64,000 nucleotides of DNA from JACVRW01 sp963803245 (lineage in GTDB: Bacteria; Actinomycetota; Thermoleophilia; Solirubrobacterales; Thermoleophilaceae), in NCBI GenBank assembly GCA_963803245.1, contig CAWDLI010000001.1, positions 186,001-250,000 on the forward strand. Direction: 5' to 3'. Numbering within the stretch: position 1 is the first letter of the stretch; every line of letters begins with the position of its first letter. The translations under genes were made by a program, and so were the position numbers. Shown here piece after piece: positions 42,173 through 50,866 of the stretch. The notes under the pieces are model-generated. The model worked only from the letters and a program-made list of their open reading frames with translations, did not search any database and was not told the DNA's origin.

Positions 42173-42178
42173 TATGAT
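42173..42178 (+). promoter_or_regulatory. -10 element TATGAT for the zinc-finger-like gene
   Basis: The closest match to the TATAAT consensus in the set; nine bases separate it from GTG 42188. Confidence 0.65.
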
Positions 42179-42187
42179 CGACAGCCG

Positions 42188-42934
42188 GTGAAGAAGGAGC
42201 TGCGACCCGTCCACGACGCCCTCAACTGCGAGGTGTGCGGTCGCACGATCCTCAAGGGGGAGCGCACGGAGAACTATCTCGCGCCCGGCGGCCACCGCAA
42301 CCTGGTCTGCGAGCTGTGCTCAGGACGCGCCGAGAACGCCGGCTGGATTCGCGAGTCGGCGGCGGGCAGCCTGCCCACGCGGCTGCCACGCGAGGAGCAG
42401 CGGCGCTCGTTCCTCACGCGTCTCCGGCGCAGGCGCCCGGAGCCCTCCTACCAGGCGTCCTCGCGCCCGCCGCGCGAGGTGGAACCGCCACAGCAGGCCA
42501 ACGGCGACGACCCGGCCGGCGTGGAGGAGCCCGTCGCTCCGCCTCGGGCGCGCTCGCGCCCGAAGGACCCGCGCCGCGTGCACGCGGTGCCCACCACCGC
42601 CGAGGTCAAGGTCGAGCGCGCGCTGGAGCTCTTCAACGATTCCGACCACCAGCGCACCATCGCCGGCCTGCGCCGCACGCTCGGCGACCCCTGGATCAGC
42701 GCGCTCCCGGACGAGGATCAGGCCAGTGCCGTGTCCGTCGTGGTGGCGTGGGAGCTGTCCTGGTATCGCTACCGGGTGGACCTGGGCGATGAGTCCCAGC
42801 CGGTCACGATGCTGGACAAGGGGGAGGAGATCGAGCAGATCGACGAATATCTACGCGAGTGGAACGCTTCGCTCGACCAGAGCGGTCGGGTGCTCGCGGG
42901 ACACACCGCCACCGATGGAGGTTCGGAAGCTTGA
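42188..42934 (+). CDS. Hypothetical protein with N-terminal zinc-finger-like motif
   Basis: The 248-residue protein has paired Cys motifs CEVCG and CELCSG at residues 15-48 flanking a YLAPGGHRNLVC loop, probably a zinc site. A disordered Arg/Pro-rich linker (about 65-125) and a C-terminal helical domain (about 138-240, with VKVERALELFNDSDHQRTIAGLRRTLG) follow. I do not recognise the family. Start GTG is leaderless-type. Confidence 0.65.
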   Translation: MKKELRPVHDALNCEVCGRTILKGERTENYLAPGGHRNLVCELCSGRAENAGWIRESAAGSLPTRLPREEQRRSFLTRLRRRRPEPSYQASSRPPREVEPPQQANGDDPAGVEEPVAPPRARSRPKDPRRVHAVPTTAEVKVERALELFNDSDHQRTIAGLRRTLGDPWISALPDEDQASAVSVVVAWELSWYRYRVDLGDESQPVTMLDKGEEIEQIDEYLREWNASLDQSGRVLAGHTATDGGSEA

Positions 42935-43137
42935 TCTACTGCGTCGTGCCCCAAGCACTTGCCGGTGAGCTCTACGACAAGCTCGCCGACTATTACCGCG
43001 ATGACCCGCACGTGGAGGTCATCATCGACCGCCGCGCGCAGGGCGGGAACCCGGGCGACCATCCGTCACACGCCGATCGCCGCCGGCGCCGCCCCAAGGG
43101 CAGCTTCCCGGTGATCGAGGCGCCGACCGCCGAATAA
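42931..43137 (+). CDS. Small hypothetical protein
   Basis: The 68-residue protein begins IYCVVPQALAGELYDKLADYYRDDPHVEVIIDRR and ends in a basic/acidic tail. TTG 42931 overlaps the previous stop and has GGAGG at 42917-42921 nine bases upstream, so coupled translation is clear. The rnhA-like gene follows 5 bases later. Function unknown. Confidence 0.6.
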   Translation: MIYCVVPQALAGELYDKLADYYRDDPHVEVIIDRRAQGGNPGDHPSHADRRRRRPKGSFPVIEAPTAE

Positions 43138-43142
43138 CGGTC

Positions 43143-43553
43143 TTGCTGGACAAGGTCGTCGTGCACGTGGACGGGGGCGCGCGTGGGAACCCCGGTCCCG
43201 CGGCGGCGGCCGCCGTGGCCACAGCGCCGGATGGCGGCGAGCTGGCCGAGCGCTCGGCCTACATCGGCGAGACGACCAACAACGTGGCCGAGTACCGGGC
43301 GCTGCTCCTGGGGCTCGAGCTCGCCCGCGAGCTGGGCGCTCGTGAGGTCGAGGTCGTGAACGACTCGGAGCTCGTCGCGCGCCAGGTGGGCGGCGAGTAC
43401 AAGGTCAAGAACGCCGGCCTGAAGCCGCTGTTCCTGGAGGCCATGCGCACGCTGCGCGAGTTCGACGCCTGGGCCGTGCGATCGGTGCGGCGCGAGCACA
43501 ACGAACGCGCCGACGAGCTCGTGAACGAGGTCCTGGACTCAACGCGCCGTTAG
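43143..43553 (+). CDS. Ribonuclease HI-family protein
   Basis: The 136-residue protein is an RNase HI-like domain with VHVDGGARGNPGPA, TTNNVAEYRALLLGL (Glu), VVNDSELV (Asp) and HNERADELVNE (His/Asp), the full DEDD set. It matches the single-domain form of the actinobacterial RnhC N-terminus. It removes RNA from RNA-DNA hybrids. TTG 43143 is the start. It ends 4 bases inside the convergent phosphatase. Confidence 0.85.
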   Translation: MLDKVVVHVDGGARGNPGPAAAAAVATAPDGGELAERSAYIGETTNNVAEYRALLLGLELARELGAREVEVVNDSELVARQVGGEYKVKNAGLKPLFLEAMRTLREFDAWAVRSVRREHNERADELVNEVLDSTRR

Positions 43554-44215
43554 GGCGTGAAGTACATCGGGTTGGGCAGCTTGTACGTCTTGAGCGAGTA
43601 GCCGCCCTTGAGGTCGCTGCGCTGGTCGCCCAGGTTGGCCAGGATCCGGTAGCCCTTCCGCTGGATGCGCTTGCGGGCACCCGACTTGTACGGGACCACC
43701 GAGTGGTTGTCGTCGCTCGTGGGCTTCAGGTCGAGGTTCAGCTTGCCCTTGTAGCCGGCGTACCGGAGGCCGGTCACGGTCAGCGCCCGCAGCGGCTCCG
43801 GGCGGCCGGTGATGAAGAACACGGCCACCTTCTGCTTTCGCGCCCAGTTGTACAGCGAGCGCACCTGGCGGATCGCCGGGAGGTCGGTCTGCACCGCGCA
43901 CGACGTGGCGCCCTCGAAGTCGAGCGCCTTCGCGCAGGCGTAGAGCGATACCGACGTGTCGTCGATGTCGAGCACGATCGCCGGCTTCTTCGGACGCGGC
44001 TTCTCATGCGACGTGAGCCAGCTCTTCACGAAGCTCTTGGCCTTGGTCACCTGCTTCGCGGTGTCCGCGTTCCACTCGCCGGAGTCGTGGTAGGCCACGA
44101 TCTGCGCGGGGGTGGCCGGCGCCTTGGGCTCCTTGGCACCCGACGTGCCGGCCACGAGCAGCGCCACCAGCGTGAACATGCAGCAGACGAGGGTGGCGGT
44201 GCGGCCCGGGAGCAC
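43550..44215 (-). CDS. Secreted HAD-type (class B-like) acid phosphatase
   Basis: The 221-residue protein has a signal peptide (hydrophobic residues 7-25). The HAD motif LDIDDTSVS (Asp83, Asp85), FFITGRPE, a Lys in motif III and NLGDQRSDL follow, as in the acid phosphatase B / plant VSP-like family. It probably releases phosphate outside the membrane. GTG 44215 has TAGAGT eight bases upstream. Confidence 0.85.
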   Translation of the reverse strand: MLPGRTATLVCCMFTLVALLVAGTSGAKEPKAPATPAQIVAYHDSGEWNADTAKQVTKAKSFVKSWLTSHEKPRPKKPAIVLDIDDTSVSLYACAKALDFEGATSCAVQTDLPAIRQVRSLYNWARKQKVAVFFITGRPEPLRALTVTGLRYAGYKGKLNLDLKPTSDDNHSVVPYKSGARKRIQRKGYRILANLGDQRSDLKGGYSLKTYKLPNPMYFTP

Positions 44216-44223
44216 GACGCGGG

Positions 44224-44229
44224 ACTCTA
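44224..44229 (-). promoter_or_regulatory. -10 element TAGAGT (minus strand) for the acid phosphatase gene
   Basis: Eight bases separate it from GTG 44215. It overlaps the stop codon of the upstream MFS gene (TAG at 44229-44227). Confidence 0.55.
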
Positions 44230-45432
44230 GGGGAACGCCGGCCGGCCCGCGAGGGTCACGTAGGCGAGCACAGCGGCGGCCGCCGAGACCGCGATCACGA
44301 TCGCCATCGGCACGGCCGTGCCGGTGCCGGCCACCCCGACGAGCGGGGCTGAGAGCGCGCCGAACACGAACTGGCAGAGGCCGAGCAGCGCAGAGGCGCT
44401 GCCGGCGCGGTCTGGATGGTCCGCCATCGCCAGTGCCGACGCGTTCGGGAACACCAGGCCCACGCTCGCCACCACGAGGAACAGCCCGAGCAGCACGCCG
44501 GGAAGGCCGTCTCCAGCCAGCACGCTGGCGAGCAGCACGAGCGCACCGATCGCCTGAACCGCGAGCCCGGCGGCCAGGAGGCGCGCCGGGCCCACGCGGC
44601 CGACCAGGCGGCCGCTCACGGCGCTCATCGCCATGATCCCGGCGGCGTTGGCGCCGAACACGAGGCTGAACTCCGTGGCCGAGAGGCCGTGAATCTCTTG
44701 GAGCACGAACGGCGATCCCGCGATGTAGGCGAACATCCCCGCGAACACCAGCCCGCAGGACAGCACGTAGCCCACGAACCGGCGGTCGGACAGCAGGACG
44801 GTGAAGGCCCGGCGCGTGGTCGCCAGCCCGCCGCCGTGGCGGCGCTCGCGCGGCAGCGTCTCGGGCAGGGCCACCGCCGCCACCGCGAGGAGCACGAGCC
44901 CGGCCGCGGCCAGCACGACGAAAACGCCGCGCCAGTCGGTCACGTGGAGCAGCTGGGCGCCCACGATCGGAGCCAGGATCGGCGCCAGGCCGTTCACGAG
45001 CATCAGGACGGCGAAGAAGCGCGCCAGGGCGTCCCCGGAGTGGAGGTCACGCGCGATCGCCCGCGCGAGGACGATGCCCACCGCCCCCGCCACGCCCTGG
45101 AGCAGCCGGGCGCCGATGAGCGACCACACGTCGGGCGCGGCGGCGCACAGCAGCGACGCGATGGTGAATCCCGCCAGACCGGCGAGGAGCGGCCGCCGGC
45201 GCCCGAGCGCATCGCTCGCCGGGCCCGCGAGCAGCTGGCCCGCCGCGAGGCCGAACAGGCAGGCCGTGAGCGTGAGCTGAGCCTCCGAGGCAGAGGCACC
45301 GATGTCCCGGCTGAGCTGGGGCAGGCCGGGCAGGTAGGTGTCCATCGACACGGGCCCGAATGCCGAGAGAGCACCGAGGATCAGGACGATCCGCGACGAG
45401 CGCAGGGGCTTGGGCGGCGCGGGGCTCGACAT
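44227..45432 (-). CDS. MFS drug exporter, Bcr/CflA family
   Basis: The 401-residue protein has twelve predicted membrane helices, the early MDTYLPGLPQLSRDIGAS motif of the Bcr/CflA (DHA1) family, the DALGRRRPLLAG loop 2-3 motif and LLQGVAGAVGIVLARAIARDL motif. Such exporters remove drugs such as bicyclomycin or chloramphenicol; the substrate cannot be told. ATG 45432 has TAGGGT eight bases upstream. Confidence 0.9.
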   Translation of the reverse strand: MSSPAPPKPLRSSRIVLILGALSAFGPVSMDTYLPGLPQLSRDIGASASEAQLTLTACLFGLAAGQLLAGPASDALGRRRPLLAGLAGFTIASLLCAAAPDVWSLIGARLLQGVAGAVGIVLARAIARDLHSGDALARFFAVLMLVNGLAPILAPIVGAQLLHVTDWRGVFVVLAAAGLVLLAVAAVALPETLPRERRHGGGLATTRRAFTVLLSDRRFVGYVLSCGLVFAGMFAYIAGSPFVLQEIHGLSATEFSLVFGANAAGIMAMSAVSGRLVGRVGPARLLAAGLAVQAIGALVLLASVLAGDGLPGVLLGLFLVVASVGLVFPNASALAMADHPDRAGSASALLGLCQFVFGALSAPLVGVAGTGTAVPMAIVIAVSAAAAVLAYVTLAGRPAFP

Positions 45433-45440
45433 GGGCGCGC

Positions 45441-45446
45441 ACCCTA
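45441..45446 (-). promoter_or_regulatory. -10 element TAGGGT (minus strand) for the MFS exporter
   Basis: Eight bases separate it from ATG 45432. Confidence 0.55.
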
Positions 45447-45504
45447 CGCGTCCGGGCTCGTGCGACCCGAGGGAGAAAGACGGCCGCGGAATCTTGGACA
45501 GGGG

Positions 45505-45510
45505 GATAAT
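45505..45510 (+). promoter_or_regulatory. Candidate -10 (GATAAT) upstream of glnA
   Basis: GATAAT in the 178-base gap 45433-45610 would give glnA a leader of about 94 bases. TAGCTT at 45532-45537 is an alternative. No nitrogen-regulator site was recognised. Confidence 0.35.
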
Positions 45511-45610
45511 GCCCTCCGTCCGGGCACGGACTAGCTTTGGAGTCGCCCGCTATCAATCCGGTCGATCTTGCGTGCTCGCGCGCACGCCCGTAGGAGGCCC
45601 GTCTCGCAAC

Positions 45611-47752
45611 ATGGCAACCATCCGTCAGAAGAACGTCACCGCCGCCCAGTGGAGCCCCAACGGCGCCGCCCTCGGCGTAGCCGATCTCTCGCAGCCGGGC
45701 AACAACCCGTTCGGCGCCAACGTCTTCTCGCTGGCTGTCCAGCGCCAGCGGCTCCCCAAGGACGTCTTCCAGCGCCTGCAGCGCACGCTCGAGAAGGGCG
45801 AGGCCATCGACCCCTCGCTCGCGGACGCGGTGGCGGCCGCGATGAAGGACTGGGCACTCGAGAAGGGCGCCACCCACTTCACGCACTGGTTCCAGCCGCT
45901 CACCGGCCTGACGGCCGAGAAGCACGACTCCTTCTTCAACCCCGCCGGTGAGGGCACCGCGCTCGCCGAGTTCTCGGGCAAGGAGCTGATCCAGGGCGAG
46001 CCGGACGCCTCGTCGTTCCCGACGGGCGGCGTGCGCGCGACCTTCGAGGCGCGCGGCTACACGGCCTGGGATCCCACCAGCCCGGCGTTCATCCTCGAGA
46101 ACCCGAACGGCGCGCTGCTCTGCATCCCCACCGCGTTCGCGTCCTGGACCGGTGAGGCGCTCGACGCGAAGATCCCGCTGCTGCGCTCCATGGACGCGCT
46201 CTCGCGCGCGGCCATCCGGGCGCTGCGCCTGCTGGGCGACGACAGCGCCGAGCGCGTGTTCACCACGGTCGGGCCGGAGCAGGAGTACTTCCTGATCGAT
46301 GAGCAGTACTACTTCGAGCGCCCCGACCTGGTGACCACGGGCCGGACGCTGTTCGGCGCCCAGCCGCCCAAGGGCCACGAGCTGGACGACCACTACTTCG
46401 GGTCGATCCCCGAGCGCGTGCTCGCCTACATGATGGAGGTGGAGCTCGAGCTCGCGAAGCTCGGCGTCCCCGTCAAGACCCGCCACAACGAGGTGGCGCC
46501 CGGCCAGTACGAGCTGGCGCCGGTGTTCGAGAACTCGAACGTGGGGTCCGACCACCAGCAGCTGACCATGCAGTTCATGATGAGCGTGGCCCGCAAGTAC
46601 GGCCTCGTGTGCCTGCTGCACGAGAAGCCGTTCGCCGGCGTGAACGGCTCCGGCAAGCACAACAACTGGTCCATGGGCACGGACACGGGCGGGAACCTGC
46701 TCGAGCCCGGCGACAGCCCGTCGGAGAACATCAACTTCCTGTTCTTCTGCGCGGCCGTGATCCAGGCCGTCAACAAGCACCAGGGCCTGGTCCGGGCGTC
46801 GGTCGCGGCCATCGGCCAGGACCACCGCCTGGGCGCGAACGAGGCACCCCCGGCGATCATCTCGATCTTCCTGGGCGGCGAGCTCGAGAAGGTGTTCGAC
46901 GCGATCGCATCCGGTGTGGGCGACCCGCACACCCCGGGGTCGTTCCTCGGGCTCGGCACGCCGGTGTTGCCGCCCCTCCCGCTGCACGGCGGGGACCGCA
47001 ACCGCACCTCGCCGTTCGCGTTCACCGGGAACAAGTTCGAGTTCCGCGCGCTCGGGTCGAGCATGTCGCTCGCCTTCCCGAACACGGTGCTGAACACGAT
47101 CGTCGCGGAGGCGATCGACGAGCTGGCCGACGACCTCGAACGCGCGCCCGGGGCGGACATCGCGGAGAAGGTGACCGCGGTGGTGAAGGACGCCTACCTC
47201 GCCAACAAGCAGGTGCTCTTCGGCGGCGACAACTACTCGGACGACTGGCATGCCGAGGCGGAGCAGCGCGGGCTCAAGAACCTGCGCACGACGCCGGACG
47301 CCCTGCCCGAGGTCCTGGCGGAGTCCACGCTGGCCGCATTCGAGAAGTACGAGGTGCTCTCCGAGCGCGAGCTCGAGTCCCGCTACGAGGTCTGGGTCGA
47401 GCAGTACGTGATCCGGGCGAACATCGAGGCGGAGACCAGCGCCGCGATCGCGCGCACGGTGCTGCTACCGGCCGTCCTGCGCCATCTCGCGCTGATCGAC
47501 GCGGCCGAGGTGCCGAGCCTGGCCGAGGAGGTGCGCCCGGCCGCCGAGGAGCTGGTCGAGGCGATCCGGGGGCTCGAGAGCGCGAACGGCTATCCGGACG
47601 GTGTGGAGGGCCTCGAGCTCGCTGTGTACGCCCGCGACAGCCAGCTGGTCGCGATGGCCAAGGTCCGCGAGGTGGCGGACAGGCTCGAGAAGCTCGTGGC
47701 CGACGACCTCTGGCCGCTGCCGAAGTACAGCGAGATCCTGTTCGTGCGCTAG
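45611..47752 (+). CDS. glnA: Type III glutamine synthetase
   Basis: The enzyme makes glutamine from glutamate, ammonia and ATP. At 713 residues it is the long GSIII form, much larger than GSI (about 470). Recognisable motifs are GPEQEYFLID, HHNEVAPGQYELAP-like (TRHNEVAPGQYELAP), HEKPFAGVNGSGKHNNWS and NRTSPFAFTGNKFEFR. ATG 45611 has AGGAGG at 45591-45596. It stands alone in its own transcription unit. Confidence 0.95.
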   Translation: MATIRQKNVTAAQWSPNGAALGVADLSQPGNNPFGANVFSLAVQRQRLPKDVFQRLQRTLEKGEAIDPSLADAVAAAMKDWALEKGATHFTHWFQPLTGLTAEKHDSFFNPAGEGTALAEFSGKELIQGEPDASSFPTGGVRATFEARGYTAWDPTSPAFILENPNGALLCIPTAFASWTGEALDAKIPLLRSMDALSRAAIRALRLLGDDSAERVFTTVGPEQEYFLIDEQYYFERPDLVTTGRTLFGAQPPKGHELDDHYFGSIPERVLAYMMEVELELAKLGVPVKTRHNEVAPGQYELAPVFENSNVGSDHQQLTMQFMMSVARKYGLVCLLHEKPFAGVNGSGKHNNWSMGTDTGGNLLEPGDSPSENINFLFFCAAVIQAVNKHQGLVRASVAAIGQDHRLGANEAPPAIISIFLGGELEKVFDAIASGVGDPHTPGSFLGLGTPVLPPLPLHGGDRNRTSPFAFTGNKFEFRALGSSMSLAFPNTVLNTIVAEAIDELADDLERAPGADIAEKVTAVVKDAYLANKQVLFGGDNYSDDWHAEAEQRGLKNLRTTPDALPEVLAESTLAAFEKYEVLSERELESRYEVWVEQYVIRANIEAETSAAIARTVLLPAVLRHLALIDAAEVPSLAEEVRPAAEELVEAIRGLESANGYPDGVEGLELAVYARDSQLVAMAKVREVADRLEKLVADDLWPLPKYSEILFVR

Positions 47753-47774
47753 CCGCCCGAGGCGGCGGCAGACG

Positions 47775-47811
47775 TCGGCGCCCCGCCGCAATCCGTGCGG
47801 CGGAGCGCCGA
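47775..47811. terminator. Long hairpin between convergent glnA and CHRD gene
   Basis: Two stacked stems, TCGGCGC/GCGCCGA and CCGCCGC/GCGGCGG with a 7-base loop and one mismatch, cover 37 bases in the 64-base gap. It likely terminates both genes; T-tracts are weak. Confidence 0.6.
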
Positions 47812-47816
47812 TTGGG

Positions 47817-48356
47817 TCAGCGGTGCTTGCCTAGGTCGATCTGCGCGCGGATCTCGCCACCCGGACGGTCGACCGAGTGAACGTTCACGTACGTCGCGCC
47901 GGCGCGGATGGCGTCGACGAACTCCGCGAACTCCCCGGCGGCGATTCCCTGGGGCTGAGCACCCGGGCCCACGTCTCCCGGCCGCAGCGAGCCGGTCACG
48001 GTCCCACCATCGGCAGGACACGGGGGCGGCGAGGTGCCGGCCGGCGCGTTGCCGAGGTTCGTGCACAGGAACGCGACGATCGCGCCGTTGTTGGTGGCGT
48101 TCTCGAAGTGGATATGGGACTGCGTGGCCGGCGACTCGAGGTCGTCGTAGCTGAGCCGGTACCGGATGTCCTGGCCCGACCGGTTCACCCACGCACGGAA
48201 CTCACCGGTCCCCGGCGTCGACAGTGCCGGAACCTCCTCGTAGCCGGTCAGCGACTCGCTGATCTTCTGTCCGCCGGTCGCCACCGCGACCGCGCCGACC
48301 GTAAGGGCGCCCACCACTGCCGCGGCGATGGCGAGCTTCACGCGAGCATTCCTCAC
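47817..48356 (-). CDS. Secreted CHRD-domain protein
   Basis: The 179-residue protein has an N-terminal signal peptide (hydrophobic residues 8-27) and a CHRD (chordin-like) domain with LTGYEEVPALSTPGTGEFRAWV, SHIHF and TYVNVHSVDRPGGEIRAQI. CHRD proteins are secreted; their role is unknown. GTG 48356 has a very strong Shine-Dalgarno (GGAGGAGGAG). Confidence 0.85.
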   Translation of the reverse strand: MRNARVKLAIAAAVVGALTVGAVAVATGGQKISESLTGYEEVPALSTPGTGEFRAWVNRSGQDIRYRLSYDDLESPATQSHIHFENATNNGAIVAFLCTNLGNAPAGTSPPPCPADGGTVTGSLRPGDVGPGAQPQGIAAGEFAEFVDAIRAGATYVNVHSVDRPGGEIRAQIDLGKHR

Positions 48357-48427
48357 AGCGCTCCTCCTCCACAGGGGACATGGTGGGAGGGTGTACGCGT
48401 ACGGCCTGGCGGCGGTTCGATGGCGAC

Positions 48428-48433
48428 TACGCT
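48428..48433 (+). promoter_or_regulatory. -10 element TACGCT for the helical-module protein
   Basis: Seven bases separate it from ATG 48441. Confidence 0.5.
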
Positions 48434-48440
48434 TGCTGTC

Positions 48441-48950
48441 ATGAGGTTTCTCGGACGTGTTCGCCGCCGCGCATCGCGCGTCCGACCCGTGGCCGACCCG
48501 CAGGCCGAGAGCGCCGCGGATCAGCTGGCCATCGCCCACTACGACCGGCTCGGGGAGCGGAGGGTCATCGCCCAGCTGACGCACCTGTCGCGGGACGAGC
48601 TGGCCGAGGTGGAGGCGTACGAGCGCTCCCACCGGGCACGTGCCGCGGTGCTGGAGGCGCTCGACTACGCGCGCCGGGGTGGGGTTGACGCGGTCACGGC
48701 CAAGGCGGTGGGGGACTTCGAGCGCAGCGTGGCGGGCCGGCGCTCCGGGCCCGACGGCGGCGGCGACGGCCGCCACGAGCTGGACGCCCTGCGCCAGGAG
48801 GCGCGCTACCAGCGCGAGCGCCTCGAGCTGTACCGCGCCAAGATGTACGGCGGGCGCGCGGTGAGCGACACCAAGCTGAGGGAGCTGCAGCGCGGCGCTG
48901 ACGGCGCCGCCGCACGGCTCAAGCGGGCCGAGGACGCGGAGAAGAGCTAG
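48441..48950 (+). CDS. Hypothetical protein with helical hairpin module
   Basis: The 169-residue basic protein has no signal peptide. A helical module, HYDRLGERRVIAQLTHL, then ERSHRARAAVLEALDYAR (residues about 32-77), resembles the C-terminal module of the epimerase fusion at 33911-35437. A second helical region (about 112-165) is Arg/Glu-rich and may be coiled coil. Family not recognised. Confidence 0.6.
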   Translation: MRFLGRVRRRASRVRPVADPQAESAADQLAIAHYDRLGERRVIAQLTHLSRDELAEVEAYERSHRARAAVLEALDYARRGGVDAVTAKAVGDFERSVAGRRSGPDGGGDGRHELDALRQEARYQRERLELYRAKMYGGRAVSDTKLRELQRGADGAAARLKRAEDAEKS

Positions 48951-48951
48951 C

Positions 48952-50835
48952 TCAGCGCAGGCGGGCGGCTTCGGCGCGTAGCCTCGCCGCGTTCACCTCG
49001 CGGGTCAGCGTCGCGGTGTCGTAGGCGCCCTGGTGGCGCTTCCCGTTGATGAAGAACGTGGGGGTGCCGGCCACGGCGCTGGCGTCGGCGCTCGCCACGT
49101 CCTCGCTCACCCGCGGTGCGTGCTCGTGGCGCCTCAGGTCCTCCCAGAAGCGCTCGACGTCCAGCCCGATCTCGCCGGCATAGCGCCCCAGGTCGGGAGG
49201 CTGGAGCGCGTCCTGGTTGTCCAGCAGCTTGTCGTGCAGCTCCCAGAACCTGCCCTGGGCTGCGGCCGCCTCGGCCGCCTCGGCCGCCATCTGCGCGCGC
49301 GGGTGCACGTCGTTCAGCGGCAGGTGCCGCCACGCATAGCGGAGGTCGTCTCCAAAGGAGTCGAGCAGCTCGCGGATCACCACCTCCGCCTGCCCGCAGT
49401 AGGGACATTGGTAGTCGCCGTACTCCACGAGCGTCACGGGCGCGTCCTCGGGACCGCGAACGTGGTCGCGCTCCTCCTCGACGTCGTCCGACAGGTCGAG
49501 CAGCTCGTCCGCGGTGCCCGCCAGCTGGCGGGCCCTGACCGAGGCGGGCAGCCTCGCGATCGCTCGGAACACGATCCAGCTCACGAGCGACGCGAGCATC
49601 GCGGCGCCCAGCACGCCCAGCTTGGCCTCGTCCAGCCGCTGGCCCGTGAACGCCTGCGTCGAGATGAGCAGTGAGACCGTGAAGCCGATGCCCGCCACGG
49701 CGCCGCCGCCGACGATCGTCGGCCAGCTGAGCGACAGGCGCAGCCCGCCGAGCCAGGACCGCGACGCGAGCCAGGCGGCGGTGACGATGCCCAGCGGCTT
49801 GCCGATCACGTAGCCGAACACGATCCCCAGCGTGATGGGCGACGTGACCGCGTCCCGCAGCAGCTCCTCGTCCACGTGGATGCCCGCGTTCGCCAGCGCG
49901 AACAGCGGCACGATGACGAAGCCGGTCCAGGGGTGGAGCCTGTGCTGGAGCCGCTCGTTCGCCGAGATGGCGGACGCGACGCTGAGCTGGGCGGATCGAG
50001 CCAGCTCGGGGGTGGGCTGCTCCCGGAACGAGCGCGTCAGCTCGGTCACCCGTTCGAGGTCGCTCCGTGCGGGCGGGTACGCGCTCGTGACGAGCCCGGC
50101 CGCGAGCCCGGCGATCACAGGGTCGACGCCGGACTTGTGGAGCGCAGCCCAGAGCGCCAGGCCGAGCCCGAGCGCGGCCGGCATGCGCCAGGTGGTCGGG
50201 GCGAACCTCAGCGCGACCAGCGCTGCGAACAGCGCGAGCGCGACCGCCAGCGGCAGGAAGGAGACGTCCTCGGTGTACACGGTCGCGATCACGAGCAGCG
50301 CAACGAGGTCGTCGATCACCACGATCGTGAGCAGGCGCACGCGAAGCCGCGTGGCGCCCGAGGCCACCAGCGCGAGAACGCCGAGGGCGAAGGCCGTGTC
50401 CGTGGACATGGCCGCGCCCCAGCCCACAGCACCCGGGCCCCCGGCGTTGAAGGCGAGGTAGATGGCGACGGGCGCCAGCATGCCGCCGGCCGCCGCGATC
50501 AGGGGGATCGCCACACGGCTGCGTTCGCGCAGATCGCCCATGTCGAGCTCGCGCTTGGCCTCGAGCCCGACCACGAGGAAGAAGAACGTCATCAGCCCCT
50601 CGTTGACCCAGTGCCGGAGATCCATCGAGATGCCGTCCCCCCCGAGGCGGATCGACAGCTCCGTGTCCCAGACGGACTCGTAGGAGCTCCACCACGGCGA
50701 GTTCGCCCACAGGAGGGCCGCCAGGGTCGCGCACAGGAGCGCCACCGCGCCGCCGGTCTCAGTGCGCAGGAAGTCCCTGGCGGGAGCCGCGAGGTTGCGA
50801 GCCCATGCGGTGCGGCCTGTGTATTGGGCGCTCAT
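48952..50835 (-). CDS. NhaA Na+/H+ antiporter fused to a DsbA-like thioredoxin domain
   Basis: Residues about 20-425 are NhaA with its membrane helices, the essential VVIDDLVAL Asp pair and STDTAFALG. Residues about 450-625 are a DsbA-like thioredoxin fold with active site CPYC (477-480) and cis-Pro in GTPTFFING. The fusion of transporter and thiol oxidoreductase occurs in some actinobacteria. The oxidoreductase may sense redox state or the fold may have a partner role. ATG 50835 has CACAAT eleven bases upstream. Confidence 0.92.
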   Translation of the reverse strand: MSAQYTGRTAWARNLAAPARDFLRTETGGAVALLCATLAALLWANSPWWSSYESVWDTELSIRLGGDGISMDLRHWVNEGLMTFFFLVVGLEAKRELDMGDLRERSRVAIPLIAAAGGMLAPVAIYLAFNAGGPGAVGWGAAMSTDTAFALGVLALVASGATRLRVRLLTIVVIDDLVALLVIATVYTEDVSFLPLAVALALFAALVALRFAPTTWRMPAALGLGLALWAALHKSGVDPVIAGLAAGLVTSAYPPARSDLERVTELTRSFREQPTPELARSAQLSVASAISANERLQHRLHPWTGFVIVPLFALANAGIHVDEELLRDAVTSPITLGIVFGYVIGKPLGIVTAAWLASRSWLGGLRLSLSWPTIVGGGAVAGIGFTVSLLISTQAFTGQRLDEAKLGVLGAAMLASLVSWIVFRAIARLPASVRARQLAGTADELLDLSDDVEEERDHVRGPEDAPVTLVEYGDYQCPYCGQAEVVIRELLDSFGDDLRYAWRHLPLNDVHPRAQMAAEAAEAAAAQGRFWELHDKLLDNQDALQPPDLGRYAGEIGLDVERFWEDLRRHEHAPRVSEDVASADASAVAGTPTFFINGKRHQGAYDTATLTREVNAARLRAEAARLR

Positions 50836-50866
50836 CGGCCGCCGGGATTGTGGCCGAAGGCCGCCG

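Noticed and set aside
48947..50734. 595-residue minus-strand frame inside the nhaA-dsbA gene
   Set aside because: Arg/Gly/Ala-rich shadow of the real frame with no domain; the adjacent frame gives NhaA and DsbA motifs.
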